Below are positions 54,884 to 63,491 of a stretch of 64,000 bases of DNA, piece after piece. The stretch is from Azospirillum baldaniorum (GTDB lineage: Bacteria > Pseudomonadota > Alphaproteobacteria > Azospirillales > Azospirillaceae). The translations under genes were made by a program, and so were the position numbers. How positions within the stretch are numbered: position 1 is the first letter of the stretch; the number at the start of each line of letters is the position of its first letter. The notes under the pieces were generated by a model. The model ran no database searches. It worked only from the letters and a program-made list of their open reading frames with translations, and was not told the DNA's origin. The DNA is taken from NCBI RefSeq assembly GCF_003119195.2, contig NZ_CP022255.1, forward strand, positions 248,001 through 312,000. Direction: 5' to 3'.

Positions 54884-57219
54884 AGCCGGCCCCGCAGATA
54901 GAAGGTCGTCATCTCGCCCAGCCGCTCCAGATAGAAGGCGCCGCGCGCGCGGAAGGCGAATCCGTCGCGCAGCAGTGCATAGGTGGCCTCCGTCGTCTGG
55001 ATGGCGCCGCCCGGCGCCGCCACAGCCATGGCGCCGGCGACGCGCACCGCCTCACCCCACAGATTGAACGCCACCTGGCCGAAACCGATGGCCGAGCCCA
55101 TCACCGGCCCGCTGTCCAAACCCATGGCGTAGCCCGGCGGTCGTCCCAGCCGCGTGAACAGCCCGGCGCATTCGGCGTCGGTCTCCAGCGCCAGCGTGGC
55201 AAGCCGGGCGGCCGCGGCGCTGGGATTTCCGTCGAAGCCTTCCGCCGCGACGATCTGGTCGGTCAGGATCTTCAGGTAGCGGATGCCGTGCCGTTCCGCC
55301 GCCTTCTGACAGGCGGCGACGATCTGTCCAATGGCAACGGTCTCCACCGCGTCGCCGGTCGCCAGGGCGATGTCGTCGGCCATCCGCAGAACCAGCACGG
55401 TCACCTGCGGAAACCGCATGGCCTGGACCTGGTCGCCCTGCAATCCGCGCCTCACGATCTCGCGGAGTTGCAGGCGGTTGCGCTCGGATGCAATCGACGC
55501 GCTCCGCAACGTCGACGGAGCGAACGGCAGGCCGCCGGCTTCGACGGCAAGGGTCATGGGCTGTTCCGCGGCGGCGAGCGTATGGTCCCGCGATGCGACG
55601 AGCCGGGGGGACAGCAGCATGCCCAGGATCCGGGCAAAGCCTTCACCCGCACCGGCGTCGCCGGCCCCGTCTTCGATCCAGAGGCAGCCCAATGTGCGCC
55701 CTCCGGCCCGGACCGGCACCGCCAGGAGGGAGCGCCGGCCCGTCGCATCGAGGTACGGGACGAGGCCCGACGTGTGCGGATCCGACGCGGCGTCGGTGGC
55801 CGTCACGATCTCGCCGGCCAACAGATTCTTGCTCAGCAGCGGGCTGCGGTCGAGCGGAATGACCGCCGCCGCGACATGCCCGCCGCTTTCCCGGTCGAAC
55901 CCATCGGCGCAAATCAATTTTTCCCCGTCGATGCGCCACAGGCTGACGCCGTCCGCCACCGTGGCATCCGCTGCGATTTCCGTCGCCCGCCGGAGCGCCG
56001 TCGCATCGCCGGGATCGGCGATCGTTTCCAACCTGCCCAGTTCGGCCAGCGCGGCGCCTTGCCGCTCAAGCTCCCGCTGTCGGCGGCGCATGGCGTGTGC
56101 GGCACGGTCGGCGGCATAGGCCTGCCAGGCAAGGAACCCGGCCATGAGCACGGCGAGCAGGACGACCGCCCCGGACAGCAGCAACGTCGTGCGGTTGTTG
56201 GCGGCCACGAAGCCGACGAAGTCGCTTTCGGCGGCGACCAGCAACAGCCACCAGTTCCGCCCGAGCGTCTCGCGCAACACGCGGGCCGACACCACATACC
56301 GGTCTCCGTCGATCTCCATCACCCCGCGGGTCTCGCCCGCGATGCGGATCCGGTTGAACGCTTCCTGGATCAACGGGTCGCCCAGTTCCTCGATCCGCGC
56401 CGGGCGCAGCGTCTCTCCATCCGGCCGCAGCATGGAACCGACATCCGGCACCGCGACCAGGCGGCCGCTGCCGTCGACCAGCACCGCCCTGCCGGATGCG
56501 CCGACCTTCAGCCCGCTCAGGACGCCACCGATGTCCGTCAGGTCAAGGTCGGCGGCGGCGACCACACCGGAGCCACCAGAAATGGAGCGGGATACGGTGA
56601 TGCCCGGCGATTGCCGGGTGAAGAAGACGTAGATATCGCTCCAGACGAATCGGTTCTCGGCGAGCGCTGCGCGAAACCAAGGGCGTGATGCCGGATCGAA
56701 GAGGTCGCCGGGGTCTTCCTCGACCGCGAGCACCCTGCCGTCCGCGTCGCGGCGCGTCCAGGCGACGGTTCGTCCTTTCGGCCCGACCGTGATGCGCTTC
56801 GTATCCAGCGCCCCGGTCGCCGAGCGTTGGACCATCATGAAGCGGCCGTCCTCCGCCCCGACATACAGGGCGGTGAGATGCGGGCGGGTTCGCATCACGG
56901 CGAGCGCGAGCGTTTCCGAGGCCGGAGCCTCGGGACCGCCGTCGACGGAGGACAGGATGCCAACCGCGTCGGCGGCGACCTCCAGATAAGTCGAAACCTG
57001 ACTGGCGAGGCGATGGTCCAGCGCCTCGATCAGATTCTGGGTCAGAAGCAGCGCATCCCGCCGGTTCATGGCGTAGGAGTAAAGCGCTGTTCCGACCAGG
57101 GCAGCAGCCATCGTCAAGACCCCGAGGATCGGGACGCCCAAGCGGAAGAACCGGCGGCGGCGACGGCGCCGAACCTCTGCCGGATCAGCATCGACATCAA
57201 CGATGTCCCATCGTGCCAT
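54880..57219 (-). CDS. Membrane sensor: Cache and GAF domains plus degenerate class III cyclase domain
   Basis: The 779-residue protein has an arginine-rich start, a membrane helix (about 26-48), a periplasmic double-Cache domain (about 55-340, with SRPWFRAALAENRFVWSDIY and VVAAADLDLTDIGGVLSGLK), a second helix (about 350-372), a GAF domain (about 400-560) and a cyclase-homology domain (603-779). In the cyclase domain K650 and D654 remain, but the first metal Asp position is Arg612 and the transition-state Asn/Arg positions are R726 and A730 (WGEAVRVAGAM). It is therefore probably a ligand-binding pseudo-cyclase. It heads the Mla-like operon and overlaps the permease start by 4 bp. Confidence 0.8.
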   Translation of the reverse strand: MARWDIVDVDADPAEVRRRRRRRFFRLGVPILGVLTMAAALVGTALYSYAMNRRDALLLTQNLIEALDHRLASQVSTYLEVAADAVGILSSVDGGPEAPASETLALAVMRTRPHLTALYVGAEDGRFMMVQRSATGALDTKRITVGPKGRTVAWTRRDADGRVLAVEEDPGDLFDPASRPWFRAALAENRFVWSDIYVFFTRQSPGITVSRSISGGSGVVAAADLDLTDIGGVLSGLKVGASGRAVLVDGSGRLVAVPDVGSMLRPDGETLRPARIEELGDPLIQEAFNRIRIAGETRGVMEIDGDRYVVSARVLRETLGRNWWLLLVAAESDFVGFVAANNRTTLLLSGAVVLLAVLMAGFLAWQAYAADRAAHAMRRRQRELERQGAALAELGRLETIADPGDATALRRATEIAADATVADGVSLWRIDGEKLICADGFDRESGGHVAAAVIPLDRSPLLSKNLLAGEIVTATDAASDPHTSGLVPYLDATGRRSLLAVPVRAGGRTLGCLWIEDGAGDAGAGEGFARILGMLLSPRLVASRDHTLAAAEQPMTLAVEAGGLPFAPSTLRSASIASERNRLQLREIVRRGLQGDQVQAMRFPQVTVLVLRMADDIALATGDAVETVAIGQIVAACQKAAERHGIRYLKILTDQIVAAEGFDGNPSAAAARLATLALETDAECAGLFTRLGRPPGYAMGLDSGPVMGSAIGFGQVAFNLWGEAVRVAGAMAVAAPGGAIQTTEATYALLRDGFAFRARGAFYLERLGEMTTFYLRGRL

Positions 57220-58092
57220 GCGAGCCTCCGAGCGTCGATCCGTTGCCGCAGGTCACCTTGCGCTCATGCGCCACGCGCGCGCCGGACCCAAGCTTGGCCA
57301 CAGCCTTGGCAGACGGAAGGCGCTTTCGGTCCCTTGGACCAGAGATCCGAAGGTCAAGCCCCTGACCCGCCGCGTCCTTTCGCTGGCGCCGCCTGCCGCC
57401 CATTTGCGGCCGGCACTGTCAGGACGGGGTCAACAGCGGTGGAATGGCCTCAGATCAGAAGGCGAATGAGCCCCGCCCCATTGGGTGACGTGAAGGCAAG
57501 CTGTATGGACGTAGGATAGAACCAGCATGAAATGGTCCGGCGAAGCGCCCTCTCTATCGTCAAATCCATGCAACACACGGAAGTGCCGTTTCGTAGGATA
57601 ATTACAACGTATTTCTAGGATCGGGTCCAGTCCAGTGGACAAGAGGAGATACAACGCGTGGCAATGGCCTCAAATAGGAAGTCTTCCGTTTGGCCGAACC
57701 CAACAGGTAAATGAACTTAAGTATATCACAGTATTTGCATCAATAAATCTTTATTGTGATGGCATTCATAGATCATCACAATTGATGGTAAAGAAGATAG
57801 CCGTCGACAGATGGCGCGGTCTCCAAAAAGAATGATCCTTCCAAATCCCCGGCGTTTTCGGTGCGGTCGGGTGGCATCAGCGCATCACGAGTGCCTAAAC
57901 TGCGGCCATGGCGTTGACGCGGAATCGTGCTCCAGCGGTTGGCGGTTGATCTTGAAGGTCATCAGGCCGCACAGCACCGAAGTGGGGGATCATGCGCGCA
58001 AAGCCAAACAGGATGCGCTCCGGATTGCGGTGCGCATCCTGTTCGGATCGTCTCCGTCGCCTCTGCACTGAGCCGGAGCTGCCTGTCCTTCG
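57220..58092. other. 873-bp region without an intact gene
   Basis: It holds the promoter side of the sensor operon, an AT-rich segment at about 57600-57830 with only short unrecognised frames, and at 57862-57924 a peptide resembling a TnpB zinc finger. No RNA gene was recognised. Confidence 0.5.
57862..57924 (+). pseudogene. Possible TnpB-type zinc-finger remnant
   Basis: The plus-strand frame reads CGRVASAHHECLNCGHGVDA, which resembles the C-terminal zinc finger of IS200/IS605 TnpB proteins (CG-x-VAS...F-x-C-x-x-CGH-x-x-x-AD-x-NA) with a few residues deleted between the cysteine pairs. No RuvC-like segment lies upstream in any frame I could follow, so at most the tail remains. Confidence 0.35.
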
Positions 58093-58335
58093 TCACCGAG
58101 CTTTGCGCTCCGCCGCGGCCGCAAGGATGCGGTCGGCCTTGTCGTTGGCGGTCCTGGCTGCGGTGGAGGCGGCCTGCGCCGCGGCAGTGGCCCTGGCGGC
58201 CTCGGCCTTGGCATCGCGGGCGTCAGCCTGCGCCTGTTGAAGCATGGCCCGGTCCTCTGAACTCAGCTGGGTGGTGCATCCAGCCAGCAGAATGGGGGCG
58301 GCACCGATGGCGAGAATTGTAAGGAAACGATTCAT
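58093..58335 (-). CDS. Small Lpp/OprI-like alanine-zipper lipoprotein
   Basis: From ATG 58335, preceded by AAAGGAGG, the 80-residue protein has a lipoprotein signal (FLTILAIGAAPILLAGC, Cys20) and an alanine-rich coiled coil (AQADARDAKAEAARATAAAQ, ARTANDKADRIL) ending in a basic tail. This is the pattern of OprI/Lpp-type outer-membrane lipoproteins, which form trimers and may tether peptidoglycan. The C-terminal Arg-Lys-Ala-Arg lacks the exact terminal lysine of Lpp. Confidence 0.85.
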   Translation of the reverse strand: MNRFLTILAIGAAPILLAGCTTQLSSEDRAMLQQAQADARDAKAEAARATAAAQAASTAARTANDKADRILAAAAERKAR

Positions 58336-58794
58336 GGCGACCTCCTTTTCCAATCCGGCGTTCATGTTTCATGCAAAACGCTGAAAGCGATCTTCAGCAG
58401 GAACGGCAGCCCGTTTAGGACGCGAAAGGGAAGCGACTCAGGAGCTTTGATCGAATTCTTCTGCCGTTAAGCAGAACCAATGTGGTACGCGCCTGCTCCT
58501 GGTCCCGTGACACTGGGATGTAATTCGGCGTGGCGCAATGGCTCTTCTGAGGTGCCACTTTGCATGAATTTATACGACGGTTTGGCCGTATGATCCATAC
58601 TGTGGCGCGAGATCAGAGGCTCTTACGCGCTTCTGGCACAACATGGTTATTGGTTGATTGACGCTACGGATGACAACCTCATGCGAAGACCAGAACCCGG
58701 CTTTGCAGCAGGTCGTGTTTGGCTCGCGCGTACGTTTCCGACTCGATCTTTGATTGATGGCGATGTCACTCTGATTGTCGAGCCACAATCCGGG
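58336..58794. other. Intergenic, no gene recognised
   Basis: About 460 bp of lower-GC DNA between two minus-strand genes. A short dyad (ACGGtttggCCGT, about 58575-58588) is present. I see no coding or RNA feature that I can support. Confidence 0.4.
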
Positions 58795-59277
58795 TCAGCC
58801 GTTCTTTCGAACCAGCACCCAATATTGCTGCAGGATGGCGAACAGGAAGGCGGTGCTGAGCCCGGACAACAGCATACCGTTCATAGCCTGGAACGCGGCC
58901 AGCACACGCCATTCGCCCGTCAGGATGACGTCGCCGTAGCCGACCGTCGTCATGGTCACTATGGAAAAATAAACGGCTGTATCCCAGTCCGTGAGGATAC
59001 CCAACCCGATATAGACGGCTGCCCACAAGGCCGCTTCGGCATGGTGCAGGATTGCTATTGCCGGACTGGCAACGATCATCATCCGCCCCAGCCCCGGCTG
59101 TGGGTGTCCTTCCGCCGGAAACCTTCGATCGAGCAACATCAGCAACAGGCGGAACCCCGCCACATGAGCCAGGATGGTTACCGCGAACAGGCCCATCCCC
59201 ATAACCCAAGGCCCCACGGCATCGCCCCCTTTGTTCGTAGATTGGTTTTTCAGCTCCAGCCCCCCTAAACATAGCAC
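58795..59277 (-). CDS. Two-helix potassium channel-like protein
   Basis: The 160-residue protein has a membrane helix near 30-50, another near 75-95, then a pore loop with the K+ selectivity filter TMTTVGYGD and a last helix (LSTAFLFAILQQYWVLV). This matches the Ion_trans_2 family. No cytoplasmic RCK domain is attached. Several in-frame ATGs exist near the start; the longest is given because an in-frame Shine-Dalgarno for the inner ones is not clear. Confidence 0.85.
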   Translation of the reverse strand: MLCLGGLELKNQSTNKGGDAVGPWVMGMGLFAVTILAHVAGFRLLLMLLDRRFPAEGHPQPGLGRMMIVASPAIAILHHAEAALWAAVYIGLGILTDWDTAVYFSIVTMTTVGYGDVILTGEWRVLAAFQAMNGMLLSGLSTAFLFAILQQYWVLVRKNG

Positions 59278-59808
59278 AGGATTACTGTGTAAGTGGCGTC
59301 CTCACCAGCAGTAGGGCGAAGGCATATTAATATCCGCGGTTGATTTTTTACAGAAAGTTCTCCTAAATTAGTTATCTGTCAATTCAGCGACTCTCCAGAA
59401 ACGCTCACGGAAGCGTTGTCGCGGGACCGGTGACGGCACGCTGGTCGTGATGGCGGAGCACTGGAAAGGCCAGCCACCGTGCCTTCGAACTCTTGTGACG
59501 ATGGCTCTCCTTGGCTTTGAACGGCGGCTTTGAACGGCATCAGGGCATGGCTCCAGCGGGGTCTCCGTCTTACCCGGCTGCACAGCGGTCGCCAGACTCA
59601 AGACCGCTGCATCTGCCAACGTCTGGTTGGACGAAGGCCGCGTCGCCTGAACTGGCTGAGGTTTCCCGGCGCCAAAGGGCAGCGTTGGTATCATTTTTCG
59701 ATGTCGCCAGAGCACCCGAGGCGACGGATAATGGCGCAAATAAGTCGTGCCCGACGTTGATGTGACAGTGTCTGTTCGAGCAGCCGACACGCGAAAGGCC
59801 GGGACTTC
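59278..59808. other. 531-bp region without a recognised gene
   Basis: Upstream of the HlyD-like gene several short frames occur on both strands. None shows a ribosome site with a known domain. It is lower in GC near 59280-59390 and may carry the promoters of the two divergent neighbours. Confidence 0.4.
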
Positions 59809-60945
59809 ATGAGCCAAACAATTGGCACCGATCAACGCGTCGCGACGGATGACGGCGAGGCTGCCGCGCCGGGGGCAACTCGCGACCTCACGGGGCTGAG
59901 ACGCATCACGCTGTCCGTGATCGCGTTTGCTGCGTTTGTGTTCGTCTACTACGTGGTGGCAGACCAGACGACACCCTTCAGCAGCGACGCACGGGTCCAG
60001 GCGTTTGTGATCCGCATGGCGCCGGAGGTGGCCGGCCAAGTCCTGAACGTCGATGTGGTCGACAACTCGCGCGTGAAACGGGGCGACACGCTCTTCAGGC
60101 TGGATCCGACGCCGTTCGTGATTGCCGTGGCGCAGGCACAGGCGAAGCTCGCCCAGGTGGGGCAGAGCATCGGCGCCTCGACCGCCGCCGTGGATGTGGC
60201 GCAGGCCGCCCTCGACGAGGCGCGCGCGACGGAAACCAATGTACGGGCCCAGACCGCGCGCGTGTTCGATCTCGTCAAACGCGGCGTGTACGCCGCGGCG
60301 CGCCAGGATCAGGCGACAGCCCAGCTGGATGAAGCCCGTGCCCGCGTCGTCCGCGCGGAGGCGGACGTCGCCCGCGCCCGCGAGCAGCTCGGACCCGAGG
60401 GCGAGAACAATCCCCAAGTCCAGGAGGCCATCGCCACGCTCGACAAGGCGCGCTACGATCTGTCGAACACCACGGTGACGGCGCCGTCCGACGGGGTGGT
60501 CACCAACCTTCAGTTGGCAGGCGGCCAGGTGGTGACGGCCGGCCAGCCGGCGATGACCTTCATCAGCGTGACGGACGTGTGGCTGCTGGCGTCCATCCGG
60601 GAGAACAGCCTGAGCGTCCTCGCGCCGGGACAACGGGCCGAGGTCGTGCTCGACGTTCTGCCCGGACGCGTGTTCGCAGCAACGGTGTCGAGCATCGGCT
60701 GGGGCATAGCCTCCGGCTCGGTGGATCCGGCGACGGGGTTGCCGAAACCGTCGACCGATACCGGCTGGCTGACGGACCCCGAGCATTTCCCCGTGCAGTT
60801 CGCCTTCGACCCAGAGAACCTTCCACGCGGCGCGCGCTACGGATCGAAGGCCGTTGTGATCGTCTACGCCGGCGACAACGCGCTGATGGACGCAATCGGC
60901 TGGCTGCGGATCCGACTGATCGCGGCTCTCACCTATGTTTCGTGA
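59809..60945 (+). CDS. HlyD/EmrA-family membrane fusion protein
   Basis: The 378-residue periplasmic adaptor has one N-terminal membrane anchor (about 33-51), a first lipoyl half (APEVAGQVLNVDVVDNSRVK), a long alpha-helical hairpin (about 105-200), the second lipoyl half (TTVTAPSDGVVTNLQLAGGQ) and a beta-barrel domain. It pairs with the overlapping DUF2955 membrane gene, an arrangement known for aromatic-acid or drug efflux (AaeA/EmrA-like). Confidence 0.9.
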   Translation: MSQTIGTDQRVATDDGEAAAPGATRDLTGLRRITLSVIAFAAFVFVYYVVADQTTPFSSDARVQAFVIRMAPEVAGQVLNVDVVDNSRVKRGDTLFRLDPTPFVIAVAQAQAKLAQVGQSIGASTAAVDVAQAALDEARATETNVRAQTARVFDLVKRGVYAAARQDQATAQLDEARARVVRAEADVARAREQLGPEGENNPQVQEAIATLDKARYDLSNTTVTAPSDGVVTNLQLAGGQVVTAGQPAMTFISVTDVWLLASIRENSLSVLAPGQRAEVVLDVLPGRVFAATVSSIGWGIASGSVDPATGLPKPSTDTGWLTDPEHFPVQFAFDPENLPRGARYGSKAVVIVYAGDNALMDAIGWLRIRLIAALTYVS

Positions 60946-61960
60946 CCCGACCTCGCTGGAGCGGCGAAACCATGGCCTGCGGTTGGCCTCCGCCGTGGCG
61001 CTGGGGCTGGTGTTCGAGATCCTGCGCGGCGCGCTGGTGCCGCCGCTCGCCGCGGTGATTGCGCTGCAACTGCTTGCATTGCCCGGACCGCGGCCCACGG
61101 CGAAAATGGTTCTGGGGCTTTTCTTGGTCATCAGCGGCGCGTCGCTGTTCGCCTATGGCGTGTCGGCGCTCACAGTGAATCAAATGCTCCCCTATGCCTT
61201 GGGCGTCGGGCTGATCTACCTGTGGGGGTTCGCCCTGGCCGCGCGGCAGAAGACCGCGGCCGTGGGCACGATGACGCTGACCATGGGCATCGTGGTGACC
61301 ACCATGGCGGCCGTCTCCACGGACCTCGCTGCGGTCCTCGTTGTCCAGCTGTCGCTCTCGGTGGCGTTCGGCATCGCCCTGGTGTTCCTCGCCCACGCCG
61401 CCTTCCCACAGCAGGCGCCGTCTGCCGGCGCACCGGCGGCGGAAGAGGGGGCGCCCGTTGGTGTCACTTCCCGGGCGATGATGGCGACCCTCATCATTCT
61501 GCCGTTGCATCTGGTGCTGGTGGCCGACGGTTTGGCCGCGATGGTGGTGCTGCTCACCGTGGCGACCATGTTCCGCCAAGTGCGGATCGAGCTGGCCGCG
61601 CGCTATGCGACGAGCTTCGCCGCCGGAAACCTGCTGGGCGGGTTGCTGGCCGCGGCGGCGGTTCGAGTGGTGAGCCTGCACGCGACCATTCCGGTGCTCA
61701 CCACCACCGTCGTTGCGGCCTCGCTTCTCGTGGCGTGGTGGATCGAGCGGGTCCCGATGTTCGCTCACGTGCTGCTTCCTGGCTTCGTGGCGTTCACCGT
61801 GCTGTTCGGGTTGGCCTTCATGCCGGCGTCGCCGTCGGCCGATGTGGAGCTTCTGAAGCGGCTGGCTCAAATTGTGGCCGCCGGGCTGTACGCGCTGGGG
61901 GCAGTCAGCCTCGTCATGCCGATTGTGCCGCGGTCATCCGCAGGCGGTTCTGTGATGTGA
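60935..61960 (+). CDS. DUF2955/FUSC-like inner-membrane transporter
   Basis: The 341-residue protein has about ten hydrophobic segments and starts with the DUF2955 pattern (HGLRLASAVALGLVFEILRG, PPLAAVIALQLLALPGPRPT). It overlaps the HlyD-like gene by 11 bp and is its likely pump partner, similar in layout to AaeAB. It lacks the large cytoplasmic domain of full-length FUSC proteins. Confidence 0.85.
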   Translation: MFRDPTSLERRNHGLRLASAVALGLVFEILRGALVPPLAAVIALQLLALPGPRPTAKMVLGLFLVISGASLFAYGVSALTVNQMLPYALGVGLIYLWGFALAARQKTAAVGTMTLTMGIVVTTMAAVSTDLAAVLVVQLSLSVAFGIALVFLAHAAFPQQAPSAGAPAAEEGAPVGVTSRAMMATLIILPLHLVLVADGLAAMVVLLTVATMFRQVRIELAARYATSFAAGNLLGGLLAAAAVRVVSLHATIPVLTTTVVAASLLVAWWIERVPMFAHVLLPGFVAFTVLFGLAFMPASPSADVELLKRLAQIVAAGLYALGAVSLVMPIVPRSSAGGSVM

Positions 61961-61968
61961 AGAGGCGC

Positions 61969-62036
61969 AGGTGCGGGGGCGCGATCGGTGGGGAGCGGCG
62001 GGCCGCGTCGAAGGGCGCCCCCTCACCGCCGCACCT
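61969..62036. terminator. Large inverted repeat between convergent genes
   Basis: AGGTGCGG (61969-61976) pairs with CCGCACCT (62029-62036), and GGGGGCGC (61975-61982) with GCGCCCCC (62015-62022). The structure sits between the ends of the DUF2955 gene and the AI-2E gene and overlaps the latter's stop. A bidirectional terminator is plausible; no T-run is present. Confidence 0.45.
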
Positions 62037-63144
62037 CTCGGGGGGTTGGATGGTCAATCCGCACCCCCTCCTCGTTCGGTTGCCCCCGCAGCCATTCCAT
62101 GAGCAGGATATGGCCGACGGCCAGCAGCACAGGCCCCATGAACAGTCCGAGAAGGCCGTCGGCAAGCATGCCGCCGATGACGCCGATCAGAATGACCGGC
62201 ATCGGCACGTCCAGTCCCCGGCCGAGCATCAATGGCTTGAGGACATTGTCGCTGAGCCCGGCGGCGAGGGTCCAGACCGTGAAGATGATCGCAGGGGTCG
62301 CTGCTTCGGTCGCGAGGACGTAGGCCACCACGGGCAGTGTCACCAGCGTCGCCGGCACCTGCACGATTCCCAGGAATAGCGTCGCGAGCGTCAAAAGGCC
62401 GGCTGCTGGAATGCCCATGGCGAAGAAGGCGACCCCGATGAGCAGCGACTGGATCATGGCCACGCCGACAACACCAAGGGCGACGCCCCGTATCGTGGCG
62501 GCAGTCAGCGCAACCAGCCGGCCTCCCTGCGTTTCACTGCCGATCACGGTTCGCACCAGGCGCTGAGCGAATGCGGCGGCACCCTTGCCATAGGCGGCGA
62601 TCACGGCGGCGATCGCGAAGGACAGAATGAACGAGAAGACGCTGGCGGCCAAGCCGCCCGTGGACGACACCAGCCATGCCGCCGGCCCACGCAACATCTG
62701 GCCGTAGTTGGCGAGCGCCACTGGCAAGTTGGTGGCGATGAGGGTCCAGATCTCGGTCAGTTTCTGGCCGACCAACGGGACGTCGGCGAGCCGTGGCGGC
62801 GGCGGCGGCACGGTCAGGCTGTTGTTCTGCAGATTTGAAAAAAGCGTATACACGGTGGACCCAACCGACGTCGCCACCATGATGAGCGGCACCAACGTCA
62901 CCGCAACGCCGACCAGCCCGATCAGCAGCGCCGACCAGAAATTACCGAGCCGGACGGCGAGGCGGAGATGCAGCGGATACAGCAAGACCGCCAGGATAAC
63001 CGACCAGAGCAGAATTCCAGCAATGGGCAATATGATCCGGCCGCAGGCATAGACCAGAAGGGCGGTCAGTGCAAGTTGAAGGGCAACATAGAGCACGGTT
63101 GAGTGCGCCGGCGCATGATCGGAGCGTGGAGGATTCAGGTCCAT
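62023..63144 (-). CDS. AI-2E family transporter (TqsA/PerM-like)
   Basis: The 373-residue membrane protein has about eight hydrophobic segments and the AI-2E signature features: ILLWSVILAVLLYPLHLRLA, the G-rich late region VWTLAAGLSDNVLKPLMLGR and PVILIGVIGGMLADGLLGLF. Members export autoinducer-2 or act as Na+/H+ or solute exchangers; the substrate here is unknown. An extra proline-rich loop (TVPPPPPRL) lies in the central periplasmic region. Confidence 0.88.
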   Translation of the reverse strand: MDLNPPRSDHAPAHSTVLYVALQLALTALLVYACGRIILPIAGILLWSVILAVLLYPLHLRLAVRLGNFWSALLIGLVGVAVTLVPLIMVATSVGSTVYTLFSNLQNNSLTVPPPPPRLADVPLVGQKLTEIWTLIATNLPVALANYGQMLRGPAAWLVSSTGGLAASVFSFILSFAIAAVIAAYGKGAAAFAQRLVRTVIGSETQGGRLVALTAATIRGVALGVVGVAMIQSLLIGVAFFAMGIPAAGLLTLATLFLGIVQVPATLVTLPVVAYVLATEAATPAIIFTVWTLAAGLSDNVLKPLMLGRGLDVPMPVILIGVIGGMLADGLLGLFMGPVLLAVGHILLMEWLRGQPNEEGVRIDHPTPREVRR

Positions 63145-63491
63145 TATCGAGTTACCTTTCCCGGAACTGCCACAGCAAGGTTAGGCATGGCTCCTTTCCG
63201 TCAAGATCCGCGGCTAAAGGCGCTCCGCCGACGTCGAAACATGGTGCCGACTTCGCCATTGCGCGCCCGGAACTTGCAGCCGACCGTTCTGCCCGACGAA
63301 GATACGGCAAGGCCTCCACCAGCACCCCGACCAGACCCGCCAGCAAGCCATGCTCGACACCGTTGAGCACATCGAGGACCTCTACGACCGCCAACGCCGC
63401 CCTTCTGCGGCGATTCGGCAATCGCCTGCACGCTACCGGCCGTCGACCTGAGACCCGAACGTTCTCCACCCGGAACAGACGTTACCTCCGG
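63145..63491. other. Intergenic with a transposase tail
   Basis: The 347 bp between the AI-2E and DUF502 genes contain only an IS3-like C-terminal remnant at 63335-63451 and no intact gene. Confidence 0.5.
63335..63451 (+). pseudogene. IS3-family transposase C-terminal remnant
   Basis: The 38 codons read TRQQAMLDTVEHIEDLYDRQ then RRPSAAIRQSPARYRPS, close to the conserved IS3 end (I-E-x-x-YNRQRRHSALGYLSP) with a small deletion or rearrangement in the HSALGYL stretch. No upstream integrase core is present. Confidence 0.55.

Noticed and set aside
57635..57835. A 66-residue AT-rich plus-strand frame as a small gene
   Set aside because: No Shine-Dalgarno, no homologous family recognised, and it ends in unrelated sequence.
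59368..61131. A 587-residue minus-strand open frame over the HlyD-like gene
   Set aside because: Most of it is antisense to a clear membrane fusion protein gene; the part in 59368-59808 has no recognised domain.
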